Part shown: positions 17,431 to 28,000 of the stretch, piece after piece
How positions within the stretch are numbered: the first letter of the stretch is position 1
Layout: every line of letters starts with the position of its first letter
NCBI RefSeq assembly: GCF_049800675.1
Contig: NZ_JBLOOT010000004.1
Coordinates: forward strand, 387,506 to 451,505
Direction: 5' to 3'
DNA from: Cauispirillum nitrogeniifigens
GTDB taxonomy: Bacteria; Pseudomonadota; Alphaproteobacteria; Rhodospirillales; Rhodospirillaceae
Length of the DNA: 64,000 bases
Notes under the pieces: generated by a model
Told to the model about the DNA's origin: nothing
The model's input: only the letters and a program-made list of their open reading frames with translations
Databases searched by the model: none
Translations under genes and position numbers: made by a program

Positions 17431-18207
17431 ATGCATCACGAAGAACATCCGGTCCTCGTCACTGAGGGCCTGACCATCCGCTTTGGCGGCCACGTGGCGG
17501 TCAACGAGGTGTCCTGCGGCTTCAAGCGCGGCACCCTGACGGCCATCGTCGGCCCCAACGGCGCGGGCAAGACGACCTATTTCAACCTCATCTCCGGCCA
17601 GTTGAAGGCCAGCGCCGGCAAGGTCGTGCTGCATGGCGAGGACGTCACCGCCCTGTCTGCCCCGCAGCGCACCGAACGCGGCATCGGTCGGGCGTTCCAG
17701 CTCACCAACCTGTTCCCCAACCTGTCGGTGCTGGAGAACGTCCGGCTGGCGGTGCAGGCGCGCACGGCGCACGGCTTCAGCCTGTTTTCCATGGCGTCGC
17801 GCCATGTCGAGATGATCGAGCAGGCCGAACACGTCCTGGGCCGGGTCGGGCTTCTGGACCGCGCCGACGACGTCGCCGCCACCCTGCCGCACGGCGACCA
17901 GCGCAAGCTGGAGGTGGCCCTGCTGTTGGCCCTGGAACGCGACATCCTGATGTTCGACGAACCCACCGCCGGCATGAGCGTCGACGAGGCGCCGGTCATC
18001 CTCGACCTCATCCACGAGATCAAGGCCGATCCGTCCAAGACCATCCTGCTGGTCGAGCACAAGATGGACGTCATCCGCTCGCTCGCCGACCGCATCATCG
18101 TCCTGCACAACGGGTTTCTGGTCGCCGACGGCGAGCCGACGGAGGTCATGAACAGCCCCATCGTGCAGGAGGCCTATCTGGGCACGGGAGTGGCCGACCA
18201 TGTCTGA
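17431..18207 (+). CDS. ABC transporter ATP-binding protein, LivG type
   Basis: A 258-residue ATPase. It has Walker A GPNGAGKTT, the Q-loop region GRAFQLTNLFPNLSVLENV, a variant signature LPHGDQRKLEVALLLA, Walker B ILMFDEPTAGM and the switch His in LLVEHKMD. The C-terminal tail typical of LivG is present. It powers uptake together with the LivF-type ATPase that follows. Its 3' end overlaps the next gene by eight bases. Confidence 0.9.
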   Translation: MHHEEHPVLVTEGLTIRFGGHVAVNEVSCGFKRGTLTAIVGPNGAGKTTYFNLISGQLKASAGKVVLHGEDVTALSAPQRTERGIGRAFQLTNLFPNLSVLENVRLAVQARTAHGFSLFSMASRHVEMIEQAEHVLGRVGLLDRADDVAATLPHGDQRKLEVALLLALERDILMFDEPTAGMSVDEAPVILDLIHEIKADPSKTILLVEHKMDVIRSLADRIIVLHNGFLVADGEPTEVMNSPIVQEAYLGTGVADHV

Positions 18208-18934
18208 GCCCCGCGAACCGCTGCTGCGCCTGTCGGGCGTGCACACCCACATCGGCCAGTACCACATCCTCCAGGGCGTCGACCTGGAGGTGCCCGAGGG
18301 CAAGCTGACCATGCTGCTGGGCCGCAACGGCGCCGGCAAGACCACCACCATGCGCACCATCATGGGCCTGTGGCAGGCCAGCCGGGGCGAGGTGATCTTC
18401 GCCGGCGAGCGCATCGACGGCCGCAAGACCCCCGACATCGCCCGCCTGGACATCGCCTACGTGCCCGAGAACATGGGCGTGTTCGGCGGCTTGACGGTGC
18501 AGGAGAACATGGTCCTGGCCGCCCGCAAGGGGGCGATGGACGAAGCCCGCCTGCACTGGATCTTCGAGTTGTTCCCGGCCCTGGAGAAGTTCTGGCGGTC
18601 GCCCGCCGGGGCGCTGTCGGGCGGCCAGAAGCAGATGCTGGCCATCGCCCGCGCGGTGATCGAGCCGTCGCGCCTGCTGCTCATCGACGAGCCGACCAAG
18701 GGCCTGGCCCCGGCCATCGTCGGCAGCCTGACCGAGGCCATCCGCCAGCTCAAGGGCTTTGGCGCCACCATCCTGATGGTCGAGCAGAACTTCACCATGG
18801 CCAAGGCCGTCGGCGACACGGTGGCGGTCATGGACGACGGCCGCATCGTCCACGCCGGGGCCATGGCCGACCTTGCCGCCGACACCGCCCTCCAGGAGCG
18901 CCTGCTGGGCCTGAGCATGGAGTTGCACCAATGA
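18200..18934 (+). CDS. ABC transporter ATP-binding protein, LivF type
   Basis: A 244-residue ATPase of the LivF class: Walker A GRNGAGKTTT, AYVPENMGVFGGLTVQENM, canonical signature LSGGQKQMLAIARA, Walker B LLLIDEPTKGLAP and H-loop MVEQNF. It pairs with the LivG-type subunit. It overlaps the upstream gene by eight bases, and its TGA stop overlaps the ATG of the permease gene (ATGA), so expression is coupled. Confidence 0.92.
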   Translation: MSEPREPLLRLSGVHTHIGQYHILQGVDLEVPEGKLTMLLGRNGAGKTTTMRTIMGLWQASRGEVIFAGERIDGRKTPDIARLDIAYVPENMGVFGGLTVQENMVLAARKGAMDEARLHWIFELFPALEKFWRSPAGALSGGQKQMLAIARAVIEPSRLLLIDEPTKGLAPAIVGSLTEAIRQLKGFGATILMVEQNFTMAKAVGDTVAVMDDGRIVHAGAMADLAADTALQERLLGLSMELHQ

Positions 18935-19950
18935 ACCGTGCGACGACCTTTCCCTTCCTCAATGCCGCCGCCCTGAAGCAGCCGTCGGCGGCGCACCTGC
19001 TGGTGCCGGTGCTGATGATCATCGCCCTGGCCCTGGTCGGCAACTTCTCGACCTGGGTGACGCTGACCCTGGCGGGGCTCGCCATGGGCATGATGATCTT
19101 CATCATGGCGTCGGGCCTGACGCTGGTGTTCGGCCTGATGGACGTGCTGAACTTCGGCCACGGGGCCTTCATCTCGCTGGGTGCTTTCATCGGCGTGACC
19201 GTGATGGCAGCCCTCAGCCCGTGGATGCAGGCGGCGTCCTTCGGCGCCAATCTGGCGGCCATCGGCGCCGGGGCGCTGGTGGCGATGGTCGCCGCCGGCC
19301 TGTTCGGATGGGTGTTCGAGCGCGTCATCGTCATGCCCGTCTACGGCAACCACCTCAAGCAGATCCTCATCACCATGGGCGGGCTGATCGTCGTCGAGCA
19401 GCTCATCTACGTGTTCTGGGGACCGGACGCCATTCCCATCCCCCGGCCCGACACGCTCAAGGGCGCCTTCGCGCTGGGCGACGTGGTGCTGGAGAAGTAC
19501 CGCGTGCTGGCGGTCGTTCTGGGGCTGGGCATCTTCTTCGCCATGCGCCTGACCCTGAAGCGCACCAAGATCGGCCTGCTGGTCCGCGCCGGGGTCGAGA
19601 ACAGCGAGATGGTCGAGGCCCTGGGCTACCGCATCGGCGTGCTGTTTGTCGCCGTGTTCGTGGTCGGTTCCGCCCTGGCCGGGCTGGGCGGGGTGATGTG
19701 GGGGCTCTATCAGGAAGTGATCACCGCCCACATGGGCATGGAGGTGATGATCCTGGTGTTCATCGTCGTCATCATCGGCGGCCTGGGATCGGTGGAGGGC
19801 TGTTTCCTCGGCGCCCTGCTGGTCGGGCTGATGAACAACTACACCGCTTATCTGGCGCCCAAGGTGGCGCTGGGGTCGAGCATCCTGCTCATGGTCGCGG
19901 TGCTGATGTGGCGGCCCGAGGGCCTGATGCCGATGGCGAAGGGGCGCTAG
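18931..19950 (+). CDS. ABC transporter permease, LivH type
   Basis: A 339-residue inner-membrane protein with about eight hydrophobic helices. It carries the LivH/LivM signature motifs GLTLVFGLMDVLNFGHGAF near the N-terminus and LGGVMWGLYQEV plus IIGGLGSVEGCFLGALLVG in the C-terminal half. It forms the translocation pore together with the LivM-type subunit. Start at the ATG overlapping the upstream stop. Confidence 0.92.
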   Translation: MNRATTFPFLNAAALKQPSAAHLLVPVLMIIALALVGNFSTWVTLTLAGLAMGMMIFIMASGLTLVFGLMDVLNFGHGAFISLGAFIGVTVMAALSPWMQAASFGANLAAIGAGALVAMVAAGLFGWVFERVIVMPVYGNHLKQILITMGGLIVVEQLIYVFWGPDAIPIPRPDTLKGAFALGDVVLEKYRVLAVVLGLGIFFAMRLTLKRTKIGLLVRAGVENSEMVEALGYRIGVLFVAVFVVGSALAGLGGVMWGLYQEVITAHMGMEVMILVFIVVIIGGLGSVEGCFLGALLVGLMNNYTAYLAPKVALGSSILLMVAVLMWRPEGLMPMAKGR

Positions 19951-19954
19951 AGCC

Positions 19955-21019
19955 ATGATCCTGAACACGCTTCTGTCGGGCGACCTGCCGCGCTCGCGCG
20001 CGCTGACCGTCGTCATCCTGCTGATCGTCGTCGGGCTGGCCTTAGCGCCGTTCCTGTTCCCCGGCACGCGGTCCCTGGACACCGCCGCGCGCATCTGCAT
20101 CTTCATCCTGCTGGTGGCGAGCTACGACCTGCTGCTGGGCTACACCGGCATCGTGTCCTTCGCCCACACTATGTTCTTCGGCCTGGGGGCCTATGGCGTG
20201 GCCATCGGGCTCACCAACATGGGCGCCGGCTGGCTGCCCATCGCCGTCGGCGCGGTGGCCGGCACGGTCCTGGCGGTGGCCCTGGCCTTCGTCATCGCCC
20301 TGTTCAGCCTGCGCGTCCAGGCCATCTTCTTCGCCATGGTGACGCTGGCGGTGGCGAGCGCCTTTTCCATCCTGGTCAGCCAGATGTTCCACATCACCGG
20401 CGGCGAGGACGGCCTGAGCTACCGCCTGCCGTTCGAGCTGTCGCCGGGTTTCAAGCTGGCCGACTGGCGGCCCTTCGGCGTGCGCCTGGATGGCCGCCTG
20501 CTGACCTACTACCTGGTGTTCTTCACCGCCGCCGGGCTGTTCCTCGCCCTGCTGCGGGTGGTCAACTCGCCGTTCGGGCGGGTGCTCCAGGCCATCCGCG
20601 AGAACGGCTTCCGGGCCGAGGCCATCGGCTACCGCACCATGCACTACCGCACCATTGCCACCTGCCTGTCGGCCGGCATGGCCGCCCTGGCCGGCGTGCT
20701 GATGGCCCTGTGGCTGCGCTACACCGGCCCGGACACGACCCTGAGCCTGACCATCATGGTCGACATCCTGCTGATGGTGGTGATCGGCGGCATGGGCACC
20801 CTGTACGGGGCGATCATCGGCGCCACCCTGTTCATCCTGGCGCAGAACTACCTTCAGGACGTCATGCGGCTGGCCGCCGACGGCACGGCCGGCCTGCCCA
20901 TCCTGCCCGACCTGTTCGCTCCCGAACGGTGGTTGCTGTGGCTGGGTGTGCTGTTCATCCTGAGCGTCTACTTCTTCCCGACCGGCATGGTCGGCCGCCT
21001 GAGGAGGAAAGCATCATGA
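19955..21019 (+). CDS. ABC transporter permease, LivM type
   Basis: A 354-residue polytopic membrane protein with the LivM motifs YDLLLGYTGIVSFAHTMFFGLGAYG, AIRENGFRAEAIGYRT and VIGGMGTLYGAIIGA. It is the second pore subunit of the importer. It starts four bases after the LivH-type gene, and its stop overlaps the start of the hydrolase gene (ATGA). Confidence 0.92.
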   Translation: MILNTLLSGDLPRSRALTVVILLIVVGLALAPFLFPGTRSLDTAARICIFILLVASYDLLLGYTGIVSFAHTMFFGLGAYGVAIGLTNMGAGWLPIAVGAVAGTVLAVALAFVIALFSLRVQAIFFAMVTLAVASAFSILVSQMFHITGGEDGLSYRLPFELSPGFKLADWRPFGVRLDGRLLTYYLVFFTAAGLFLALLRVVNSPFGRVLQAIRENGFRAEAIGYRTMHYRTIATCLSAGMAALAGVLMALWLRYTGPDTTLSLTIMVDILLMVVIGGMGTLYGAIIGATLFILAQNYLQDVMRLAADGTAGLPILPDLFAPERWLLWLGVLFILSVYFFPTGMVGRLRRKAS

Positions 21020-21855
21020 CCCACCCCCGCAGCGTCTATGTCTCCTGCGCCGGGCACGAGATCCACGTCACCGAATGGGGTGATGCGGCCAGCCCGCCGC
21101 TGGTGATGTGGCACGGGCTGGCGCGCACGGGCCGCGACTTCGACCCGCTGGCCCGCGCCTTGTGCGACCGCTACCATATCATCGCCCCGGATACCCTGGG
21201 GCGCGGCCTCAGCCAGTGGGCGGGCGACCCCGGAAGGGATTACTGTTTCACCCGCTATGGCGATCACGCCCTGGCCCTGCTGGACCACTACGGCATGGAC
21301 AGGGTGCGCTGGGTCGGCACCTCCATGGGCGGGGCGCTGGGCATCCACCTGGCCGGGGGGCGGCTGCGCGACCGCATCACCCATCTGGTGGTCAACGACA
21401 TCGCCCCGAAACTGGTGCCCGCCGCCGTGCAGCGCATCCTGTCCTATGCCGGCACCCCGCCGTCCTTCGCCACCATGGGCGAACTGGAAGGCTTCCTGCG
21501 CACGGTCTACGCCCCCTATGGCTGGCTGTCCGATGCTCAATGGCGGCAGATGGCCGAAACCTCGGCACGGCGGCGCGACGACGGGCGGGTGACGGTGCAC
21601 TACGATCCCATGATGGTCGAGCAGTTCCGCAGCCACCCCGGCGACTACGACCAGTGGGACGCCTGGGACGCCATCACCGCCAAGGTGATGCTGCTGCGCG
21701 GCGTCCACAGCGACCTCATCACCCCGCAGTGGGCCGAGGAGATGACCCGCCGTGGCCCCCGCGCGACCCTGCTGGTGGTCGATGGCGTGGGCCACGCGCC
21801 GGCCCTGAACGTGCCCGGCCAGATCGATCCCGTGGCCCGTTTCCTGGCCGCGTAA
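21016..21855 (+). CDS. Alpha/beta hydrolase coupled to the ABC importer
   Basis: A 279-residue alpha/beta hydrolase. The nucleophile elbow GTSMGG puts the catalytic Ser at residue 103, the oxyanion-hole motif is HGLARTG, the acid is probably Asp in RGVHSDLITP, and the catalytic His is in GVGHAP. Translational coupling to the importer (four-base overlap after AGGAGGAAA) suggests that it cleaves the imported compound or a derivative, for example an ester, amide or lactone. The substrate is not known. A hairpin follows 34 bases after its stop. Confidence 0.85.
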   Translation: MTHPRSVYVSCAGHEIHVTEWGDAASPPLVMWHGLARTGRDFDPLARALCDRYHIIAPDTLGRGLSQWAGDPGRDYCFTRYGDHALALLDHYGMDRVRWVGTSMGGALGIHLAGGRLRDRITHLVVNDIAPKLVPAAVQRILSYAGTPPSFATMGELEGFLRTVYAPYGWLSDAQWRQMAETSARRRDDGRVTVHYDPMMVEQFRSHPGDYDQWDAWDAITAKVMLLRGVHSDLITPQWAEEMTRRGPRATLLVVDGVGHAPALNVPGQIDPVARFLAA

Positions 21856-21889
21856 CCGGCCCGAAGTAATCCCATCCAGGTGGGGGATG

Positions 21890-21924
21890 ATGTGGCGCCC
21901 GTGCTTCCGCAGGGCGCCACATCC
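21890..21924 (+). terminator. Hairpin closing the importer operon
   Basis: A 12-base perfect stem (21890-21901 with 21913-21924) and 11-base loop, 34 bases after the hydrolase stop. The following CTTATCC is only weakly T-rich, so it may be an imperfect terminator or an mRNA-end stabiliser. It separates the importer operon from the giant acidic protein gene. Confidence 0.6.
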
Positions 21925-22025
21925 TTATCCGTGATCAACCTTTTCGGAGCTATGTCCGACCTCCCCCCAGGCGGAGACTTCGTCGTGAAGCCGCCGCGGG
22001 ACCCGGTGGCCCTTCGGGAGTCCTT

Positions 22026-22044
22026 GGCCGCATCCCCTGCGGCC
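22026..22044 (+). promoter_or_regulatory. 5' leader stem-loop of the giant acidic protein gene
   Basis: Stem GGCCGCA/TGCGGCC with a five-base loop, ending nine bases before the GGGAG ribosome-binding site at 22054. It could protect the 7.2-kb message or modulate translation. No clear sigma-70 promoter was recognised in the 100 bases upstream. Confidence 0.35.
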
Positions 22045-22061
22045 AGCCGGTTTGGGAGAAC

Positions 22062-25000
22062 ATGATGAACATGCAATTCCGCGCGCTCATGGACGCGCTC
22101 GCCGAAAAGTTTGGCGGGGCCCGCAAAGGCGGGACGAACACCAACGGATCCAATCCCCAGTCCTCCGCGCAGGCGACCAACGGCCCTGGTTCCCAGGGTT
22201 CCGCCGAAAGCAGCGCCAGCACCCAGGCGGCCGGCCTGAGCTTCACCCTTGACCAGACCAACACCACGTCGTCCCCGTCGCCCAGCCTGGTCAACGGCTC
22301 GGGCACCGAGCAGCGGGCGACGGTCGAGGTCGAGGTGGAGGACAGCTCCGACGTCGATACCGACATCGAGATCCGTCAGGAGTCCGATGGCACCACGAAC
22401 AGCTCGTCGGTTGAGGTCGACAACATCGCCGACAACACCTTCGTCGATGACAACAGCAACGCGGCGGCCTCCGGCCCGGCGGTGACGCAGACCGCGTTCA
22501 CCCGCGTGGAGGTCGAGGACAGCGTCGACATCGACGTCGACGACGACACTCACCAGCACAACGAAACCGACCAGGACATCCAGGGCTCGGGCACCGCCGA
22601 GCAGGAGATCGAGGTCGAGCAGTCCGCCGAGACCGAGGTGGAGGTCGAGGACAGCACCAACTCCGCCGTCTACACCGACACCCGCCAGCATGACCCGGCC
22701 GACCAGTGGGCCAGCGTGGACTCCGACGGCGGCGACGCCAGCGCCAGCCAGGAGATCGAGTCCGAGCAGGAGGCCGAAACCGACGTCGAGCTTGACGGCG
22801 CCGTGAACGCCGTCGCCGACGCCGAGACCGATCAGGACAACGACGTCGAGCAGGACGCCGAGGCCGAGGCCGAGGTGGACGGCAGCGTTGCCGTCGGCGC
22901 CGTGGCGGATGTCGAGCAGGAGGCCGAGAACGAGCAGGAGGCCGAAAGCGACATTGAGGTCGAGAACGACATCGCCCTGGCCGGCGGCGTCGACAGCGAC
23001 CAGGATCTGGACACCACCCAGTCCAGCAGCGGCTCCACCGACATCGACGGCGGCTCCGACGTCAATGCCGACCGCGACGCCGACCAGGATTCCAACCAGT
23101 CCCAGTCCAGTTCCGTCGTCGCCGGTGTGTCCAAGGACCTTGAGCAGGAGGCCGGGACCGACACCGATCAGGACAGCGACATCGAGCAGGAGGGCGAGGC
23201 CGAAACCGAGGTCGAGGACAGCGCCTTCGTCCTTGCCGGCTCCGAGGTCGAGCAGGAGGCCGAGAACGAGCAGGAGGCCGAGAGCGAGGCCGAGATCGAA
23301 ACCGACCTGAGCGTCGAGTCCTGGACCGACAATGACCAGGATGGCGAGGTCGATCAGGACGCCGATAACGACGTCGACGTCGAAGACAGCGCCTTCGTCA
23401 ATGCCGAGGCCGAGAGCGACCAGGACAACAGCCTCGAACAGACCTACGAGGGCGAGACGATCGCCTTCGGCGGCGTCGAGGCGGAGGCCGAAACCGAGAC
23501 CGACCAGGATAGCGACATCGACCAGGAGGGCGAGGCCGAGACCGAGGTCGAGGACAGCATCGGCGTGCTCGCCGGCTCCGAGGTCGATCAGGAGGCGGAG
23601 AACGAGCAGGAGGCCGAAAGCGAGGCTGAGGTCGAGACCGACGCCGAAGTCGAGGCCGACAACGAGAACGAGCAGGACAGCGACGTCGATCAGGACGCCG
23701 ACAACGATGTCTCGGTCGAAGACAGCATCGCGGTGAACGCCGAGGCCGAGACCGAGCAGGACGTCGAGGTCGAGCAGGAGGTCGAGCAGGAGGCTGAAGC
23801 CGAGGTCGACGTCGAGGCGGAAGCCGAAACCGAAACCGATCAGGACTCCGACATCGACCAGGAGGGCGAGGCCGAGACCGAGGTCGAGGACAGCCTCCTC
23901 GTGGCCGGCGTCTCCGAGGTCGAGCAGGACGCCGAGTCCGAGCAGGAGGCCGAAAGCGAAGCCGAGGTCGAGACCGAGGTCGAGGCGGAAGCCGAGAACG
24001 AGGCCGAGCAGGACAGCGACGTCGACCAGGACGCCGAGACGGAAGCCGAGGTCGATGACAGCATCCTCGCCAGCGCCGAAGCCGAGACCGAGCAGGACGT
24101 CGAGGTCGAGCAGGAGGTCGAGCAGGAGGCTGAGGCCGAGGTCGACGTCGAGGCGGAAGCCGAAACCGAAACCGACCAGGACAGCGACATCGACCAAGAG
24201 GGCGAGGCCGAGACGGAGATCGAGGACAGCCTCCTCGTGGCCGGCGTCTCCGAGGTCGAGCAGGACGCCGAGTCCGAGCAGGAGGCGGAGTCCGACGCCG
24301 AAGTCGAGACCGAGGTCGAGGCGGAAGCCGAGAACGAGGCCGAGCAGGACAGCGACGTCGACCAGGACGCCGAAACCGAAGCCGAGGTCGAGGACAGCAT
24401 CCTCGCCGTCGCCGAGGCCGAGACCGAGCAGGACGTCGAGGTCGAGCAGGAGGTCGAGCAGGAGGCTGAGGCCGAGGTCGACGTCGAGGCGGAAGCCGAA
24501 ACCGAAACCGACCAGGACAGCGACATCGATCAGGAGGGCGAGGCCGAGACGGAGATCGAGGATTCAGCCCTGGCTCTGGGTGTCTCCGAGGTCGAGCAGG
24601 ACGCCGAGTCCGAGCAGGAAGCTGAGAGCGAAGCCGAAGTCGAGACCGAGGTCGAGGCGGAAGCCGAGAACGAGGCCGAGCAGGACAGCGACGTCGAGCA
24701 GGACGCCGAGACGGAAGCCGAGGTCGAGGACAGCATCCTCGCCGTCGCCGAGGCCGAGACCGAGCAGGACGTCGAGGTCGAGCAGGAGGTCGAGCAGGAG
24801 GCTGAAGCCGAGGTCGACGTCGAGGCGGAAGCCGAAACCGAAACCGATCAGGACTCCGACATCGATCAGGAGGGCGAGGCCGAGACGGAGATCGAGGACA
24901 GCCTCCTCGTGGCCGGCGTCTCCGAGGTCGAGCAGGACGCCGAGTCCGAGCAGGAAGCTGAGAGCGAAGCCGAGGTCGAGACCGAGGTCGAGGCGGAAGC

Positions 25001-28000
25001 CGAGAACGAAGCCGAGCAGGACAGCGACGTCGAGCAGGACGCCGAAACCGAAGCCGAGGTCGAGGACAGTATCCTCGCCGCTGCCGAGGCCGAGACCGAG
25101 CAGGACGTCGAGGTCGAGCAGGAGGTCGAGCAGGAGGCTGAAGCCGAGGTCGAGGTCGAGGCGGAAGCCGAAACCGAAACCGATCAGGACTCCGACATCG
25201 ACCAGGAGGGCGAGGCCGAGACCGAGATCGAAGATTCGGCCCTGGCTCTGGGCGTCTCCGAGGTCGAGCAGGACGCCGAGTCCGAGCAGGAAGCTGAGAG
25301 CGAAGCCGAAGTCGAGACCGAGGTCGAGGCGGAAGCCGAGAACGAGGCCGAGCAGGACAGCGACGTCGACCAGGACGCCGAGACGGAAGCCGAGGTCGAG
25401 GACAGCATCCTCGCCGTCGCCGAGGCCGAGACCGAGCAGGACGTCGAGGTCGAGCAGGAAGTCGAGCAGGAGGCTGAGGCCGAGGTCGACGTCGAGGCGG
25501 AAGCCGAAACCGAAACCGACCAGGACAGCGACATCGATCAGGAGGGCGAGGCCGAGACGGAGATCGAGGATTCAGCCCTGGCTCTGGGTGTCTCCGAGGT
25601 CGAGCAGGACGCCGAGTCCGAGCAGGAAGCTGAGAGCGAAGCCGAGGTCGAGACCGAGGTCGAGGCGGAAGCCGAGAACGAGGCCGAGCAGGACAGCGAC
25701 GTCGACCAGGACGCCGAAACCGAAGCCGAGGTCGAGGACAGCATCCTCGCCGTCGCCGAGGCCGAGACCGAGCAGGACGTCGAGGTCGAGCAGGAGGTCG
25801 AGCAGGAGGCTGAGGCCGAGGTCGACGTCGAGGCGGAAGCCGAAACCGAAACCGACCAGGACAGCGACATCGATCAGGAGGGCGAGGCCGAAACCGAGAT
25901 CGAAGATTCGGCCCTGGCTCTGGGCGTCTCCGAGGTCGAGCAGGACGCCGAGTCTGAGCAGGAGGCCGAAAGCGAAGCCGAGGTCGAGACGACCATCGAC
26001 GCCGAGGCCGAGAACGAGGCGGAGCAGGACAGCGACGTCGACCAGGACGCCGAGACGGAAGCCAGCGTCGAGGACAGCATCCTGGCGGTCGCCGAGGCCG
26101 AGACCGAGCAGGACGTCGAGGTCGAGCAGGAGGTCGAGCAGGAGGCTGACGTGAACGTCGAGGTTGAGGCGGAAGCCGAAACCGAGACCGACCAGGACTC
26201 CGACATCGATCAGGAGGGCGAAGCCGAAACCGAGATCGAGGACAGCATCGGCGTGCTCGCCGGCTCCGAGGTCGAGCAGGAGGCCGAGTCCGAGCAGGAG
26301 GCCGAAAGCGAAGCCGAGGTCGAGACGACCATCGACGCCGAGGCCGAGAACGAGGCCGAGCAGGACTCCGACGTCGAGCAGGACGCCGAAACCGAAGCCA
26401 GCGTCGAGGACAGCATCCTCGCCGCCGCCGAGGCCGAAACCGAGCAGGACGCCGAGGTCGACCAGGAGGCCGACGGCACCGTGACCCTGGACATCGAGGT
26501 TGATGCCGAGGCTGAAACCGACGTCGACCAGGACAGCGACATCGACCAGGACGGCGAGGCCGAAACCGAGGTCGAGGGCTCCGGCCTGGTCGGCGCGGTG
26601 TCGGACGTGGACATGGAGGCCGAGGCCGAGCAGGACGCCGAAGCCACCGCCAGCGTCACCAACGACATCGACGTCGAGGGTTCGACCGACACCGAGCAGG
26701 ACAGCGAGGTCGAACAGGACGCCGAGACGGAAGCCGAGGTCGAGGACAGCATCCTGGCGGTCGCCGAAGCCGAGACCGAGCAGGAGGTCGAGGTCGACCA
26801 AGACTCCGACTCCGACGTCTCGGTGTCGCTGGACCTGAATGCCGACGCCACTGTCGACATCGATCAGGACAGCGACATCGACCAGGACGGCGAGGCCGAG
26901 ACCGAGGTCGAGGACAGCCTGGGCGTGCTCGCCGGGTCCGAAGTGGACCTGGATGCCGAGTCCGATCAGGAGGCTGAAGGCACGGCCACGGTGACCAACG
27001 ACATCGACGTCGATGCCGATACCGACACCGAGCAGACCAGTGACGTGGAGCAGGAGGCCGAAACCGAAGCGGAGGTCGAGGGCAGCATCCTCGCGGCCGC
27101 CGAGGCCGAGACCGAGCAGGAGGCCGAGGTTGAGCAGGATGCCGACAGCGGCATCACCATCGACCTGGGGATCGACGCCAACGCCGACGTCGACATCGAC
27201 CAGGACAGCGACATCGACCAGGACGGCGAGGCCGAAACCGAGGTCGAGGGCTCCGGCGGCGTGCTGGCCGGCAGCGCGGTTGACCTCGATGCCGAAACCG
27301 AGCAGGACGCCGACGCGTCGGCCACCATCGACAACACCATCGGCGTGGACGCCGACATCGACACCGAGCAGGACGCCGAGATCGAGCAGGAGGCCGAGAC
27401 CGAATCCGAGGTCGAGGACAGCCTGCTGGCCAGTGCCGAAGCCGAGACGGAGCAGAACGGCGACATCGACCAGGACTCCGACAGCGACATCGCCATCACT
27501 ATCGGGATCGACGCCAACGCCACTGCGGACGTGGACCAGAACACCGAGATCGACCAGGACGGCGAAGCCGAAACCGAGGTCGAGGACTCAACCCTCGCCG
27601 CCGCCGGCACCGAGCTGGACAGCGAAGCCGAGAGCGATCAGGACGCCACCGCCGACGTCTGGATCGAAAACACCATCGACGTGGACGCCGACATCGACAC
27701 CGAACAAGACGCCGAGCTTGAGCAGGAGGCCGAGACCGCAAGCTCCGTCGAAGGCAGCGCCTTCGTGGAGGCCGAGGCCGAAACCGAGCAGGAGGCCGAC
27801 ATCGACCAGGACGCCGACACGGACGTGGCGATCAACATCTCCACGGACACCGACATCGGCGTGGCGGTGAACCAGAACCACGCCATCGACCAGGAGGGCG
27901 AGGCCGAGACGGAGGTCGATGACTCCACCCTGGTTGCCGGTGACCTGGATGCCGAGCAGAACGCCACCGGCACTCAGAGCGCCGACATGAGCCTGGGCGT

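Noticed and set aside
21645..24197. 850-residue open frame antisense to the giant gene, and similar long frames at 24055-26154 (plus) and 25572-26801 (minus)
   Set aside because: They arise because the repeated codons of the giant gene lack stops in other frames. Their products are Arg/Ser/Pro- or Val/Leu/Gly-only low-complexity chains with no ribosome-binding sites.
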